From Notospermus geniculatus (Eukaryota; Nemertea; Pilidiophora; Heteronemertea; Lineidae): DNA of 64,000 nucleotides. Made by a program: the position numbers and the translations under genes. The first letter of the stretch is position 1. Each line of letters starts with the position of its first letter. The notes beneath the pieces are model-generated. The model was given only the letters and a program-made list of their open reading frames with translations. It searched no databases and had not been told where the DNA came from. The stretch covers positions 87,206-151,205 of the forward strand of contig NMRB01001215.1 of NCBI GenBank assembly GCA_002633025.1, in the 5' to 3' direction. Positions 36,537-48,157 of the stretch are shown piece after piece.

Positions 36537-36704
36537 GTCTTTATAAAATGACAAAAGGCCAGTCAAAACATCCCACTTCGGTGTCCTATCAATTTCATAA
36601 CTCAGTACTAAACTAAAATGAGAACGGCAAGTCAGGTATGGCTGTCCACAAAAGGGTTGTCCCATGTTGTGCCAAAAGGCGTCAAGACTTCCATGACAGT
36701 GAAC

Positions 36705-36935
36705 GGTATGTGATAAACCTTGGAAACAGTGAAACCTTGAAAACAGTCAGAAAACCTTGGAACGAGTGTACGCAGTGCCATCAGATATTTCACTTTTTAG
36801 TCCTAGCCAATAATAAATTGAGCCTGGTATCCAGATTGGGAGATTTATTTTAGTGTTTTTAGCAATTTCGCTAGTGTTTCCAAGGTTTTCTGACTGTTTT
36901 CAAGGTTTCACTGTTTCCAAGGTTTATCACATACC
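36705..36935. mobile_element. 231 bp MITE with 9 bp target duplication
   Basis: ACAGTGAAC occurs at 36696-36704 and 36936-36944. The TIR begins GGTATGTGATAAACCTTGGA. It contains inner tandem words of the GTTTTC(A/T)AGGTTT type. The 9 bp duplication suggests a Mutator-like family. Confidence 0.8.
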
Positions 36936-37446
36936 ACAGTGAACTGAGACAAGAGGGGCCGTTTCAGTGATTACTTCAGGTGGTGTCGAGTCTCAAACTG
37001 ATGTGCCAAGAAAAACGCGATAAAAGTGCATTTCCTTTTGGATTTTTTTATGAAATTTCGACAAAGAATGTTTTGAATACCGGCCTGACTGATGGTGTTG
37101 AGAAAAAACCGGGAAAAAAGCGATAACAAAAAAGTTGAAAAAAGGTGGTCTTAGAAATTACATCATAGCATCATTACGTCATAATATCTGTCAACAAAAT
37201 TAACGCCATCTGATAGCCAATGCATTTTTCTACACGTTGGTGGTAGTTGTGCCATTATAGCCCCAGTAGTTTTTGAGAAAACGGGGGAAAAGTGGTGTCC
37301 ATAAACTTTTGACCATGAGTGTACGTACTTAATGACCAGTTGATCATTAACCTCCTGATCATGCTGTCTATTGAACCTCGTCCATTAACCCTCCATCTTT
37401 ACATTCCTTTGCACTGGACAACTAATTATTTTGCTATCAGTCAACT

Positions 37447-37600
37447 GTCTCTAAGAAAATTGTCGAGGACAAAATTTCTGAAATGTTGGACCAGAACATC
37501 ATATCCCCATCTTCCAGCCCTTATGCTAGCCCGGTAGTATTGGTCAAGAAACCAGATGGTTCACAGAGGTTCCCAATTTTCAAGGGCGGTCTTAAAATTG
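37447..37600 (+). pseudogene. Ty3/Gypsy reverse-transcriptase fragment
   Basis: The frame reads SKKIVEDKISEMLDQNIISP followed by SSSPYASPVVLVKKPDGS and QRF, then decays. The block of an I-x-P-S-x-S-P-Y-A-S-P-V-V-L-V-K-K-x-D-G-S-x-R-F type is the start of the reverse-transcriptase domain of Ty3/Gypsy LTR retrotransposons. Only about 50 residues remain. No LTRs, protease or integrase are seen nearby. Confidence 0.8.
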
Positions 37601-37724
37601 ACTGGTAAGTCAATTTCTAGTTATTATTAATTATGATTCATTCAGTTTCACACCAGTGGGTCGCTTGGAATGCGCTTGCCTGGGGGAAACCCAATGACTA
37701 TAGATCGACCTTAATGACCAAGGC

Positions 37725-37965
37725 TGAAGGTTGTGCAGGTGAAAAATTTGATGAAAACTTCAGTTGGTGAAACCCCCAAACCACCCTGCCCTCTTTGAAC
37801 TGCTGTGATAGACATAGATGTTGGTCGATTTGAATAACGGGATGTGTTAGACAGTGCATGTGGCTTTCACATGTCCAAAAATTGGGGAAAAATAAAGTTG
37901 TAGTTACCGAGTAATTCAAGAATATCTGGTGCGGATTTACTTATGACCAAGAGTGTACGTACTGA
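37725..37965 (-). repeat. Inverted copy of 2054-2300 repeat
   Basis: It ends in ACTTATGACCAAGAGTG followed by TA. Same family as 2054-2300. Confidence 0.55.
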
Positions 37966-38167
37966 TTATCGAACGGCTCGATTGACAATCCCCAAAACAG
38001 CGCTCATTTATTGAGCGGCTCGATGAATACATGTAAACCCTGTCAATACAGGGCGTCCCGAGAAAAAAATGCACAACCACATTTCCCGGGTCTTCAGGAT
38101 AACGGTTTTTCCAGTATTTGATAGGATATTTTCCTCTCGGAACAATACTGGTGTTTATGCCCCAATC

Positions 38168-38543
38168 TAAACTCCCTACGCAGTTGTGAGTCGCGCCCCT
38201 TCGGTTAACTCGCTCTCCACAACTGCTTTGCTTCGTGGAAGTCGCCGCGTTTGGTCAACAGATGGCGTCAGGGCCTGGCGAGAGTTTTACAGCCTATCAG
38301 CACGCTGCTTTCAGAACTCCTTGGCCCCTTGGCAACGGATGTTCTTGTGCTACCATGGCTATGGACCGCTCGGCCAATGAAAAAGTGCCTCAGGCCAGCT
38401 TGGTTACCGGTTGCTCGGTGCTCTCATTGGTCGACTCTCTCAGCGCCATCTGTTGACCGAACGCGGCGAATTTTACGAAGATAAGCAGTTGTGGAGGGCG
38501 AGTAACCGAAGGGGGCGCGATATACAACTGCGTAGGGAGTTTA
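38168..38543. mobile_element. 376 bp MITE with 9 bp target duplication GCCCCAATC
   Basis: GCCCCAATC lies at 38159-38167 and 38544-38552. The TIR starts TAAACTCCCTACGCAGTTGT. It belongs to the same family as 20007-20404 and 45921-46309, which fixes the family's target duplication at 9 bp. Confidence 0.88.
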
Positions 38544-38746
38544 GCCCCAATCACACTGAGCTACATGTAGTTCTCAGTACGTTCTTGAAAATTTTGCCAA
38601 ACGGGCTCAAACTGTGTGCGAACGGAGCGGACATAGTGGCAACGTTTTACAGTTTTTTCACGAACTTCATAGAAGGGAAGGGTGCTCCAGAACATCGAGG
38701 CATTATTTGGCCAAGGGTTACACGTTCTAGCCCGTTTTACGATTTT

Positions 38747-38932
38747 TAGCTCAGCTGACCAAAGGTCAGCGGAGCTAGTCATATGTATACTGAGTGGCGT
38801 CCGTAGTGTGTGTGTGTGTGTGTGTGTGTGTGTCGTCCGTTAAACTGGCACGTTTCGCAACCGCAAGGCCGAGGGTCATGAAAGTTGGTGGAGTGGTAGG
38901 CCCTAAGAAGGACTCGAAACAGGACCAAAAAA
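38747..38932. repeat. Dispersed repeat with GT microsatellite
   Basis: It begins with the small hairpin TTAGCTCAGCTGACCAAAGG and contains a GT run at about 38806-38832. It ends AAAGTTGGTGGAGTG and then an A-run that abuts the segmental duplication. Similar hairpin-led repeats are common in marine invertebrate genomes. Confidence 0.5.
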
Positions 38933-39336
38933 AAAACGTCCCTCTAAAAACCTGGATGTTGTATAAAGATGTAACACTTTTGATCAAAGAAAGTAGTGTT
39001 TGATAAACAACATCCCATTTTTTACTAGCGCCTATTCCTTTCTTTTAATAAGCCTGATGAAGGAGTATGTAAAGTACAAAACTATTTATGTAGTTTGAAA
39101 CTCCTACAACTCATGAATAAAATGTGTTACATCTTTATTGCACTCGGAATGGACTCGCGAGACAGCCTCTTGGATCAGAATACGCTGGATCGTGTTCATT
39201 TTACTGCATAATACAAAATCATTGAGAGGTGGGAGATGAAGAAACTGTGAAGAAGCTGAAGCAGAAGTAATTGTATTGAATATTACATACACGTACATTT
39301 TTTTATTTAAAATATTTCTTCTTTCTCTTCTTTCAG

Positions 39337-39420
39337 ATAGGAAAACGACACAATGCAGCTATATAAAATACTTTTCTGATGTGGACGAAGAGGAGTTGGA
39401 ACCCACAGACACAATACTGC
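39337..39420 (+). CDS. TARP exon 2, copy 2
   Basis: 84 nt, flanked by TTTCAG and GTGAGT. It encodes the same extracellular-loop peptide as the copy 1 exon at 12867-12950. It supplies the end of the first extracellular loop, which in vertebrate TARPs contacts the AMPA-receptor ligand-binding layer. Confidence 0.8.
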
Positions 39421-40371
39421 GTGAGTAACAGTGAAACTGCTCCATTTCATTTTGATCAATGCTTGCATACCACAGTGCCTATGGGGTGCTGCATCCAGTC
39501 GTCAGATATACAGCAGAAACAAAATTCATGACCATGCACATCGATAAATCAGACGCAATGTAGCCTACATGTCTGTGTGTCTTAGCTAGGAAAATACCAG
39601 TGTTTCGTGTATGGTGCACAGCCCGCCTTCAATTCGTCATGTAACACAGTTCAGAAAGGCAACCTATGTTGTAAAGAAAAGTGCCAAGCATTGCGAAAAA
39701 AGATAGATGGTGGAAGGTGGTGAAATTTGAAGTAACGACTTGGGAGAAAAATAGCAAAATGCATTTTTTATGGGAAAACGGGAACACACGTAGAGAGGTG
39801 CTGAAGAATAATCAGTCTGTTAATGTCTAGAATCACTCTGTATCAAGCTCTTCCTGTGGTTTGATACATCTCCTAATGGGCTAACCGAAGCGACGTAGCA
39901 CTGGCAGAGCTAGACCTTTTCCTGCGGATCTCTGTTGTCATTAGCGCTGCTTGTTGAAGAGATCTTATTGCCGCTGCTGTTACGCCTTAAGTGCTTGTAA
40001 TCAGATCGATGCATAACAAACTGATGTAATGAAGTGGGCATGTGATCTCACGCAAAAATCAAAAAGCATTGTTGAGAATGATGATGAGTAATTCTCTAGC
40101 GTGGATGTTGCTTGCCTTACGGCGCATGCGGTTCCTTCCTGGGTCATCTTGAAACAGGCGAGCTGTCGAGGGGTGTGTTGCTGATGCAAGTCGTCTGTGG
40201 TTTATGACAAGGATTTCTGTCTCTCACCCGTAGGAAAAAAATTATAAACGTTTCTTTGGTAACTAGAAGAACTACATGTATTAAAAACTATCAAAACTGC
40301 ATGTATAATCGTTCTTCGCAGAACTCCACAATTTAACGCCAAGAGACGCCTAACTTTACAAATGGGCTTAA

Positions 40372-40629
40372 AGGGGCGCAATATTGCCACTTTTTGTCGA
40401 CAGCCGGCGCCACCGGCAGTGATTGCGTCATTCTCCAACACCGTAGTTATTGCCTTTCGCCCAGAAAATATGATTACAATACGATGCATACGTGGATGCA
40501 AGTGGAACGAGAGTTACTCTACATGGGGCGAGGTTGATAAAGCGGTAGTTTAAAACATTGTTAATAGAGGCCTCCCTTAACGCGGGTATGTTTAGCGCAG
40601 GATAGGGAAGGAATGAATGAAGTGCCCCT
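40372..40629. mobile_element. TTAA-flanked MITE, AGGGGC ends, copy 2
   Basis: The same insertion as 14530-14783, shared between the copies, with TTAA on both sides. Confidence 0.7.
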
Positions 40630-41951
40630 TTAAAGAGGATATCTTGACTTACGAACTGCAATTTAAAACGTCCCCCTAAAAACGTTGTATCAGGCCAAAG
40701 AATTATCTGTTTCTTGTCCGCGCTCGCGTTATTCCCGAACCCTTCACGTCAATTGTTTTTCACAAATTTCAAGTTTTCCCACTTTGCTTACGCAGCGCCT
40801 TCTATACAATGCATAGAAATGCTTCGCCACTTGAAATCATCTTTATTTTTCATGAAACATGTGCTTTAAACATGTAGAGAAATACATTTGTAGTTTGCTG
40901 GTATCCATGAAGATGTAACGCTTTTGATCAAAGAAAGTGATAAATAAACAACATCCCATTAATTAGGGCTTATTGCTTCACATATACAACTACTTTTAAT
41001 AAAAGTAAAAAAACGTATTTATGTGTTTTGAAACTCCTACAACCACGAATAAAAAGTACATGTATTACATCCTTATTGGACTCGGAGTGGACTCGCGAGA
41101 CAGCCTCTTAAGTCACGTGGCGCCTTTATATAGGTTACGCAGGTCCTTCTGCTGTATACATTAAAGATACTCGGAACTATTTTGCAAAGTGTGCATACGA
41201 AAAACACTATACATTAACAGCGAGAAGCAGATTTCATGAAAAAAATCGATGAAATCTGCGGAAAATCTTACGACGGACATTATTTTGACAAATCGTCTAC
41301 CATCTCCAGACGTTTGTGGAATAGAAAAGTTGATACGCAAGCCGAGACTGCTGTCACATATCCAATACAATATCTGTCTCATTACACATCGAAAATACAT
41401 CGTACGCCGACATAAGCACACGAAAGCTCGTTTATCAGAGAATGTTTTCCAATAAAAAAATTACGATATCCGAACGCAAAACCAATTGGTTGAATAATGC
41501 AATACTATGGAATAGGTCTTGGAAGGTCTAGTTTCTTTCCTCGTTCCTGTATTAGATCTAAAGTGTGGGACGTCAATGAGACCCTCGCCCACTGCCTCAA
41601 TAGGTGTCACTAGTGGTTATTAAAACTATTGAAATGAAACTGACATCGCGGTCCTGATCAGTTTCCACACAAAAGGCGTCCATTGTATAGGACCTTTTTT
41701 TGGTGTGCTGCCCTCTATCGTAGCTAACCCCATTGATCATTACACCAGGCGTCATTTGTCCACGACTTCGCGCTGAAAGTGAAACGCAGTTATCTCTCTG
41801 CTGCATCCTCGGCGAAACCGATCAGTCCCATAAACAAGATTGATTGTGACTATTCTTACCTATAGTTGCGTCTATTATTAGCTCTCCACATGATTATGTC
41901 TATAAATAACTATTATTGTTCTTTATATAGCCAATATCTTTCTATTTTTAG

Positions 41952-42092
41952 GTTCCATGCGCCGGTCGACGATCTTTCCATTGGTTGGCTTGCTGATGTT
42001 ACTTATTGGGGAAATAGTCAGTTTCGTTGGATTATGTACACAAAAAACCAAAGTGCTTACATTTATAGCGGGAATATTATTCGTAGTATCAG
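41952..42092 (+). CDS. TARP exon 3 (TM2, start of TM3), copy 2
   Basis: 141 nt between TTTTTAG and GTAGGT; the peptide is identical to copy 1 (16115-16255). Splice phases chain with exon 2 (one base carried over) and exon 4. Confidence 0.85.
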
Positions 42093-42968
42093 GTAGGTAA
42101 GGTTGAATGATGGAACAGCCCAGGAAACGGACGCTAGTGCACACAGATAGTCACTGAGAGGACGGAAGCCTAGTCTACACTGGCAAACATTAGTTTGCAA
42201 ACATGAGTAGACTCCTTGTTATGTTACGTTTGACCTTGTTTCCCAAAACAAGTTTGCCCATGTAGAACAGTTGCCGAACACAAGCAAACCTGTTTTGAAA
42301 TGTTTGGCAGGCACTTTCTTGAAAACACGCTTGCTGGAATGATGTTTTTCGCCAACACAGGCAATCAGAGAATACATGTAGTTTAGCATCACGTGATCTA
42401 CTTGTTGGACAAAATGGTATCGTAGCAAGAAGTATGATAAAGGAGCGTAGATCGTCAGTTTTTCCACGGTTTGCAAAGATGACAGACCATTTTGCACCGA
42501 AGTGGCGTGCATCTGCTGTCTGTATGTCGTGTGCATTGCAAAGTGCAAGCACGTAGAAACCTACATGTATGTGAAGTGCATTGAACAACACCAATTATAT
42601 TGCAATGATTGCTATTGAACCACATTTCTTTCTACATGTACATTACATGTATGTTTCTCGATTGTTTTTAACTATGGAGCAATATAAGTTAGTTTTCTCT
42701 GCAGTTTCTGCCAATTTGTAAACATTGCCGAATTTGTTGGCAATGTTTTGGAATTCTTTAATGAAGTGTGCCAACAGTTGTTTGCGTGTGTTCGCCAGTG
42801 TAGATTGTAGGTGTGGCCTAGTTGTCATACGCGTTGAGCGAGACTATCCCGTCATTGGTCATGGCGGAGCAATCGGAACCATATTAAAACGACAATGCGT
42901 GTATTTCGGGTAACATAATTTTGCTTGGGCGTCTCATTTGTGCCTAAAATCTTTCTCTTTTCTTGCAG

Positions 42969-43471
42969 GGTTGTGCGTACTTACGGGGATTATACTTTAT
43001 ATTGTTAGTATTAGTAACGAAGTGGGTAATCAACCCAAAGAGGCAAACTCTTCAAAAGTGAGATTTAGTTACGAATACGGATCATCCTTTCTCATGACAA
43101 TAACGTCTTTCATACTAAGTGAGCTTGGTGGAGTACTATCTGTGTACCTGTATATATCACGGCACAAGCATGCCTATAGGAAGAAACAAGAACGCTTGGC
43201 AATGCTCCATGGAAACCAGAGACCTAATCCGGGCCACAACAGAAGATCTCGCTCATACTCTCGCGATTCACGAGATCGTGACAGTATGCCAGGAGAAAGT
43301 TATTTCACGTATACGCCAGTTTCAGACACGCCAAATGAACTGTCGAATTACACGTTATCTAGGGATACGTCTCGTCAAACAATGTCCACCACCGCGGAGA
43401 CACATTTAGGGAGAGACCACCTGTTTATATCAAGGTCGGCTGAGAACCTTCGGCGTACTACGCCGGTGTAG
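42969..43471 (+). CDS. TARP last exon with complete tail and TTPV PDZ ligand, copy 2
   Basis: 503 nt from the TCTTGCAG acceptor to a TAG stop, giving 166 residues. In order: end of TM3, extracellular loop 2 with FSYEYGSSF, TM4, and a basic juxtamembrane segment. Next comes an arginine/serine-rich stretch (RRSRSYSRDSRDRD), a conserved NYTLSRD block, and the terminus NLRRTTPV. Vertebrate stargazin (CACNG2) and its type-I relatives have an RRSRS-type phosphorylated region, a YTLSRD block and a terminal TTPV that binds PSD-95 PDZ domains. Finding all three in order makes this a type-I TARP ortholog rather than a generic claudin-family protein. Exons 2-4 encode about 241 residues; a usual exon 1 would bring it near 310, the vertebrate length. 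Expected role: AMPA-receptor trafficking, gating and synaptic anchoring at the plasma membrane. Confidence 0.88.
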
Positions 43472-45920
43472 CTAATGCGAGGCCGTATATTAGATTCACT
43501 GGTTCAGTATGATTATAATGGAACATTATGAAATCAAATCCAGTACGATTTTACACTAGGCTATACTATGGCTAAGTGCTCGGTAATGCCTCGCTTCTAG
43601 CAATTCAAATCCCGCGGTCCATTACGTGATGTTCTGCTGAGGAGGATATCAATGCCTTTCATTTGCCTTATTTACATGTTCTAGGCCGTAGTACAGGAAA
43701 GCGTCCGAGTGACACGACATACAGAACCAGTGAATTGATATTGGCACCAGATGGCCTGTCAGTTATTAATTCATGAGATTGTGGCGAACCTTCACTGTTC
43801 AACAACGCTGAACGAGGCCAGGACTGGACCTCCGCCTTTAAGAAGGGGAATTTCAAGATGGAAGATTAAGTGAAGCCAGTTTACGACAGGAAAGGTGACT
43901 TCCTAACATTGTCTAAAAGCATTCCATTCGTTATACAGAAAGATGAAGAAAAATTCCACCGAGATGGCCCGGCGCCGTGGCTTTCTCTCAAGAGTCGAGA
44001 TAGGCTAGATTATGTTGCAGTGGGGGTGACCCTTAAAATCATTGCTGAGGCAAAAAATGGTCAACTTGCCATGCGTTTTTATAGAATCATTTAATAGGTA
44101 ATCCATGTAAATAAGACTTATATACAGTTTGCGTGAATGAAGGTTTGTAGGTTTTGATAATGAACATTGTAAACATACATTACATATCTTCATGTACACA
44201 GTCACCAACGCATGCTTGATTGGCACCAAGAAAACTTTCATGGCACCAAGAAAACTTTCACATTACTTCAATCGCATTTACGTTTAATGATGCTGACTCC
44301 CGTGAGAACTGATTCGACGAGCATATGTTGAGACAATCTCGTACCCAGAGATTCGTTATGCTCGGCCGAGGTTGGATGTCCCTACACTTATCTCTGGAGA
44401 CTGCGGGCTACTTCATGCAATTCGTGTGATTTGTAGCATATACATGTTGTGCGATTTTAGATCGCAGACGCATTGGAATAATTGCAGTATAAAATATTAC
44501 ACACAAAAATGTCCTGAGAAAGCTTTATATGAGGGAATATGAGGGATCTGTTGTATTTATTGAGAAAAAAAAACAAAGCACTACATGTACTACTTGGAAC
44601 ATACAAACTTGGAGTGATACGGTCAAAAATTAGTATATTCATGCGCAGTGTGTAACACACTAGACTGGTACCCGGTCTTCTGGGCAGCTTGCATTCGAAG
44701 ACCGGTGAAACCAAATGATCTGAGCCGGAATTCCGGCTCGCGACGTCATTCTACAGCATTCTACAGCAATGCATTCTCCCGAACTAAATATAGACCAGCG
44801 GGCCCCATGATGGTTTTATGCATTTGTTTGCGTCTGTCCTAGTATTTTTAATCAGGACAGTGTTCGGTCTAGTAACACACGTGCCTTGGAAACCTCGAAG
44901 TAGTCCGGAGCAGTGAGCGACATACAACCTCGGCCAAACGTTACTAATCTCTGGGGACGAGATTAATGTTGAGAAGATTGAAGTTCTGTGACCGGCAAGG
45001 ACCCCAAAGCTCGTCCTTGGTTGAATTCAGTAGTACAGCATATTGGTAAACAACATTCATTCAACGGGTTTTCTTGTCGGCGGCCCGATTAGATCATTTC
45101 CCGACCTAGGCTGTCGTTAGTTCCTGAGTCATTATTCTTCACACTTTATTCCACTTTCGAATGGCGCGAGGTTTATGAACGATAGCTCCGCAACGGCTGG
45201 GTCAGACTTGACACACCGTACATCAATCGATTTGTCTTTTTTGCCGCTACAGGCATCATCTCTGTCATTTTCCCTAAACACGTGACATAAGGAAGTTCTT
45301 TCACAAACAGCAGTTCGTGTTGGCGGCCATTTTGAAATGACGCAATGCATCGCGCGCGTGTAAACTGCACTGAACACCGTGGCGAAATGAAGTGGGTTTT
45401 GAGAAAGGGATCCGTTATGTCGGCCTCACGCAAAAAATGAAGATAGCAGAAAGATACCGAAAAGAAAGACAAATCGATTGATGTATGTTTTGTCAAATTT
45501 GACGATATCGGCCGAAAACCTCGTGCCAATCGGATGTGGAATGAAGAGTAATAATATCCATGAAGATGTCGCAGTCATCGTTCTCTATGTCGCTGGCTGT
45601 GTGTTTTACACATTCAGTACCTGCGATAGAAGTCGTCGATTTCCAGTGCATGCTACTGTGTGCAAAATAAGTTTTTTTTACCTCGCCTCTCTTCATCCAC
45701 TACGCATACATCACCGTGCTGATTTTATGTGCGAGCGTTTGTAGAGAAGCGAGATATCAAAACCCTGCGATGGGGCGATGAACCATTTTAGGCTCGATGG
45801 CTGTGGTGGATAATAAAATACTGACTCTGTTTCTGACCATGATGAAATCAATTCTTTTGAGCCATTTTACTTTACAACCCTCGAGGTGTCACAATGTACA
45901 ATCTCCTGCTTGTGGTTGAG
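43472..45920. other. Downstream of TARP copy 2; no further gene
   Basis: Probably 3' untranslated and intergenic DNA. AATAAA occurs near 45813 and could serve as a distant polyadenylation signal, but this is weak. Confidence 0.4.
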
Positions 45921-46309
45921 AAAACGCCCTACGCAGTTGTGTACCGCGCACCCTTGGTTTACTCGCTCTCCACAACTGCTTCACTTCATGACTTCGTAAA
46001 ATTCGCCGCGTTTGGTCAACAGATGGCGCTGAGAGAGTCGACCAATGAGAGCACCGAGAAACCCAAGCTGGCCTGAGACACTTTTTCGTTGGCTGAGCGG
46101 ATCGTGTGATCTAGTAGCCATGGTAGCACAAGAACATCCGTTGCCAACGAGCCAAAGAATTCTGAAAGCAGCGTGCTGATAGGCAGTAAAACTCGCGCCA
46201 GGCCCTGAAGCCATCTGTTGACCAAACGCGGCGACTTCTACGAAGTGAAGCAGTTGTGGAGAGCGGGTAAACCGAAGGGGGTGCGACCCACAACTACATA
46301 GGGAGTTTC
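45921..46309. mobile_element. MITE with 9 bp target duplication, copy 2
   Basis: GTGGTTGAG lies at 45912-45920 and 46310-46318. It is the same insertion event as 20007-20404. Confidence 0.8.
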
Positions 46310-47202
46310 GTGGTTGAGGCGTCGTCATCACGATGCGAGCAAAAAAGCAGAGGAATCCTTTCTCTCTAGAACTAACCACCTCTAAAGGAACCACCGCCAT
46401 TTCACCATGGTTTTATTTATTATGAGTGTGTTCGTTAAGTGCCACAACACATGATGAAAGACGATGGTTTCTCATTCTTGAAGCCAAAAATATTTAAAAA
46501 AAACAACATTTCGGAGAAACTGCAAAAGGCGAGGGGAATGCCATTAACAAACTGCATGCTGGGAGAGTTCCTTAGTTTACGCCCACTAGCACCCTAGTTG
46601 AAGTTGAACACAATTTGAAGCTTATTTGCTGGCACTATCACCAAAGGTTAGAATACTCATGGTGTTAAAATAGACATTCCATATTTTATTATCACCTCAT
46701 GGGGCTTGAATAATATTTGAAAAATGGCGTGACCGTTTCTCCTCCCCCGCACGTGGGTGGGTATGTTTGCAACTAGGTCACCAAATGCCCTACCCTCTGT
46801 TGGTAGAAAGTCGAACGACATAGGCCGACCACTCTAAAATAACAACAGTGCTATGATTGCTACAAGAGGCTTTGCAACGCAGGTTGCGAATTCTCTCAAA
46901 CCGCAAGGATTTGCGGACAGTGTAGATCTACAACATGTATCTGGTACCGCAAGCACAGACTGGATAAGGTTGTAAATTTCGAATCGCAGCTGCCCTTTGT
47001 TTAATGTCTTACCATAAGAGACCCCAAGCATACTTACTAGAAGGTTCTTCCAAGGGATTCAGTTCATTTCACGACAAAGCATATACAGTGCTTTCCAGAA
47101 TATTTGCACTCATTTTACCTTGCAATGGAACCTAACCACAAACCATAAATGGGCCAGTTACGTGTGCATGATTGCATGATTATCTTGAATCAGAGTACAG
47201 AC

Positions 47203-47567
47203 CTGGGTCCATATTCATAAAACTACTTAAAGATAATGTATCACGGGTATTTTCGCGGGCCACGAAATTCATTGTTTATTTACATTTTGTTTGTTTGTGT
47301 CCAGTCTTCCTTTGTCTTTATGAGTAATTTATTGGTGGCATGCCCCTCTAGAAATTCTTTTGATACCGAAAGCTTCAATTTGGTGGGTTGGCATGTCCCA
47401 AAAGTCCAAAATAACATAATGTAAACATCCATGTTTACAAACATTAAATGTAAACAATGAAGTCGTGATACATTATCTTTAAGTCAAAGTGTGATACTTA
47501 TCTTTTGTGTTGAACAAAAGATAAGTGTCACACTTAGACTTAAGTAGTTTTATGAATACCGGCCCTG
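47203..47567. mobile_element. Middle element: palindromic MITE (family of 36319-36536)
   Basis: The outer parts GGGTCCATATTCATAAAACT and the mirrored end match the 36319-36536 family. It is split at its central TTAA by the innermost element. Confidence 0.7.
47231..47478. mobile_element. Innermost MITE, TTAA target, AGATAATGTATCACG ends
   Basis: TTAA lies at 47227-47230 and 47479-47482. The ends AGATAATGTATCACG are mirrored. The related uninterrupted element at 36319 reads ACTTAAGTC here, giving a clean empty site. Confidence 0.85.
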
Positions 47568-48157
47568 AAGAAGGTCTTATAAGAAGTCGATCAACCATTT
47601 ATCGGCATGCACACGTAACTGGCCCATTTATGATTTTGTGGTTAGGTTCCATTGCAAGGTAAAATGAGTACAAATATGACTGGACATTCTGGAGAGCACT
47701 TTACCTTTCATACTTCCTTCGTCCACGTACTCTGTCTGCTACGTCAGCCAAAGGTTACATGACTACCTTGGGTGTCCTCGATACACTCCTCTAACAGTAC
47801 AACTGGTCCAAATTGGCAGGCTGCCTGTCACTGGATGTCTGAATTGGTCGTTAAAATATGGCTCGTCCGGGCACTGAGAGGTGGATACAACAACAGTCTT
47901 CCTTTGTAAGGTGGCATTCGATTTGCGACGTGGCGTTTTATTCAGCAGGAGAAATTGAGGAGGGCCAAGCGAAAATGAACGCGGCCACTCCAGCTGAGCC
48001 ACAGTGATGGTTTGACCTCTATGCCTGACTCTCCTATTGCTCCCGTATAACGCCGAGGAAGCAATGCTTCGACACTTCCAAGAATTTCATTTTGTGGAAT
48101 AGCACTGCTTTAATTCTTCCTTTTATACTCAACGTGTCGTATATTTGTACAAAGAAT

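Larger units (their letters stand above)
35325..37321. mobile_element. 2 kb Tc1-like non-autonomous element carrying nested insertions
   Basis: TA lies at 35323-35324 and 37322-37323. The ends read CACTCATGGTCAAAAGTTTA and its mirror. The arms are inverse copies over a long distance. Inside are further complete elements: 35579-36057, two adjacent units at 36319-36536, and 36705-36935. No transposase frame is left. Confidence 0.8.
47096..47701. mobile_element. Tc1-like element with two nested insertions, copy 2 only
   Basis: The ends are CAGTGCTTTCCAGAAT and an imperfect mirror, with TA outside. The arms include TACCTTGCAATGGAACCTAA and the inverse. It contains 47203-47567, which in turn contains 47231-47478. 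The site is empty or lost in copy 1 (next to the N gap). Confidence 0.7.

Noticed and set aside
37319-37537. 72-codon frame over the reverse-transcriptase fragment
   Set aside because: It is the wrong frame; the Gypsy motif lies in a different frame of the same strand.
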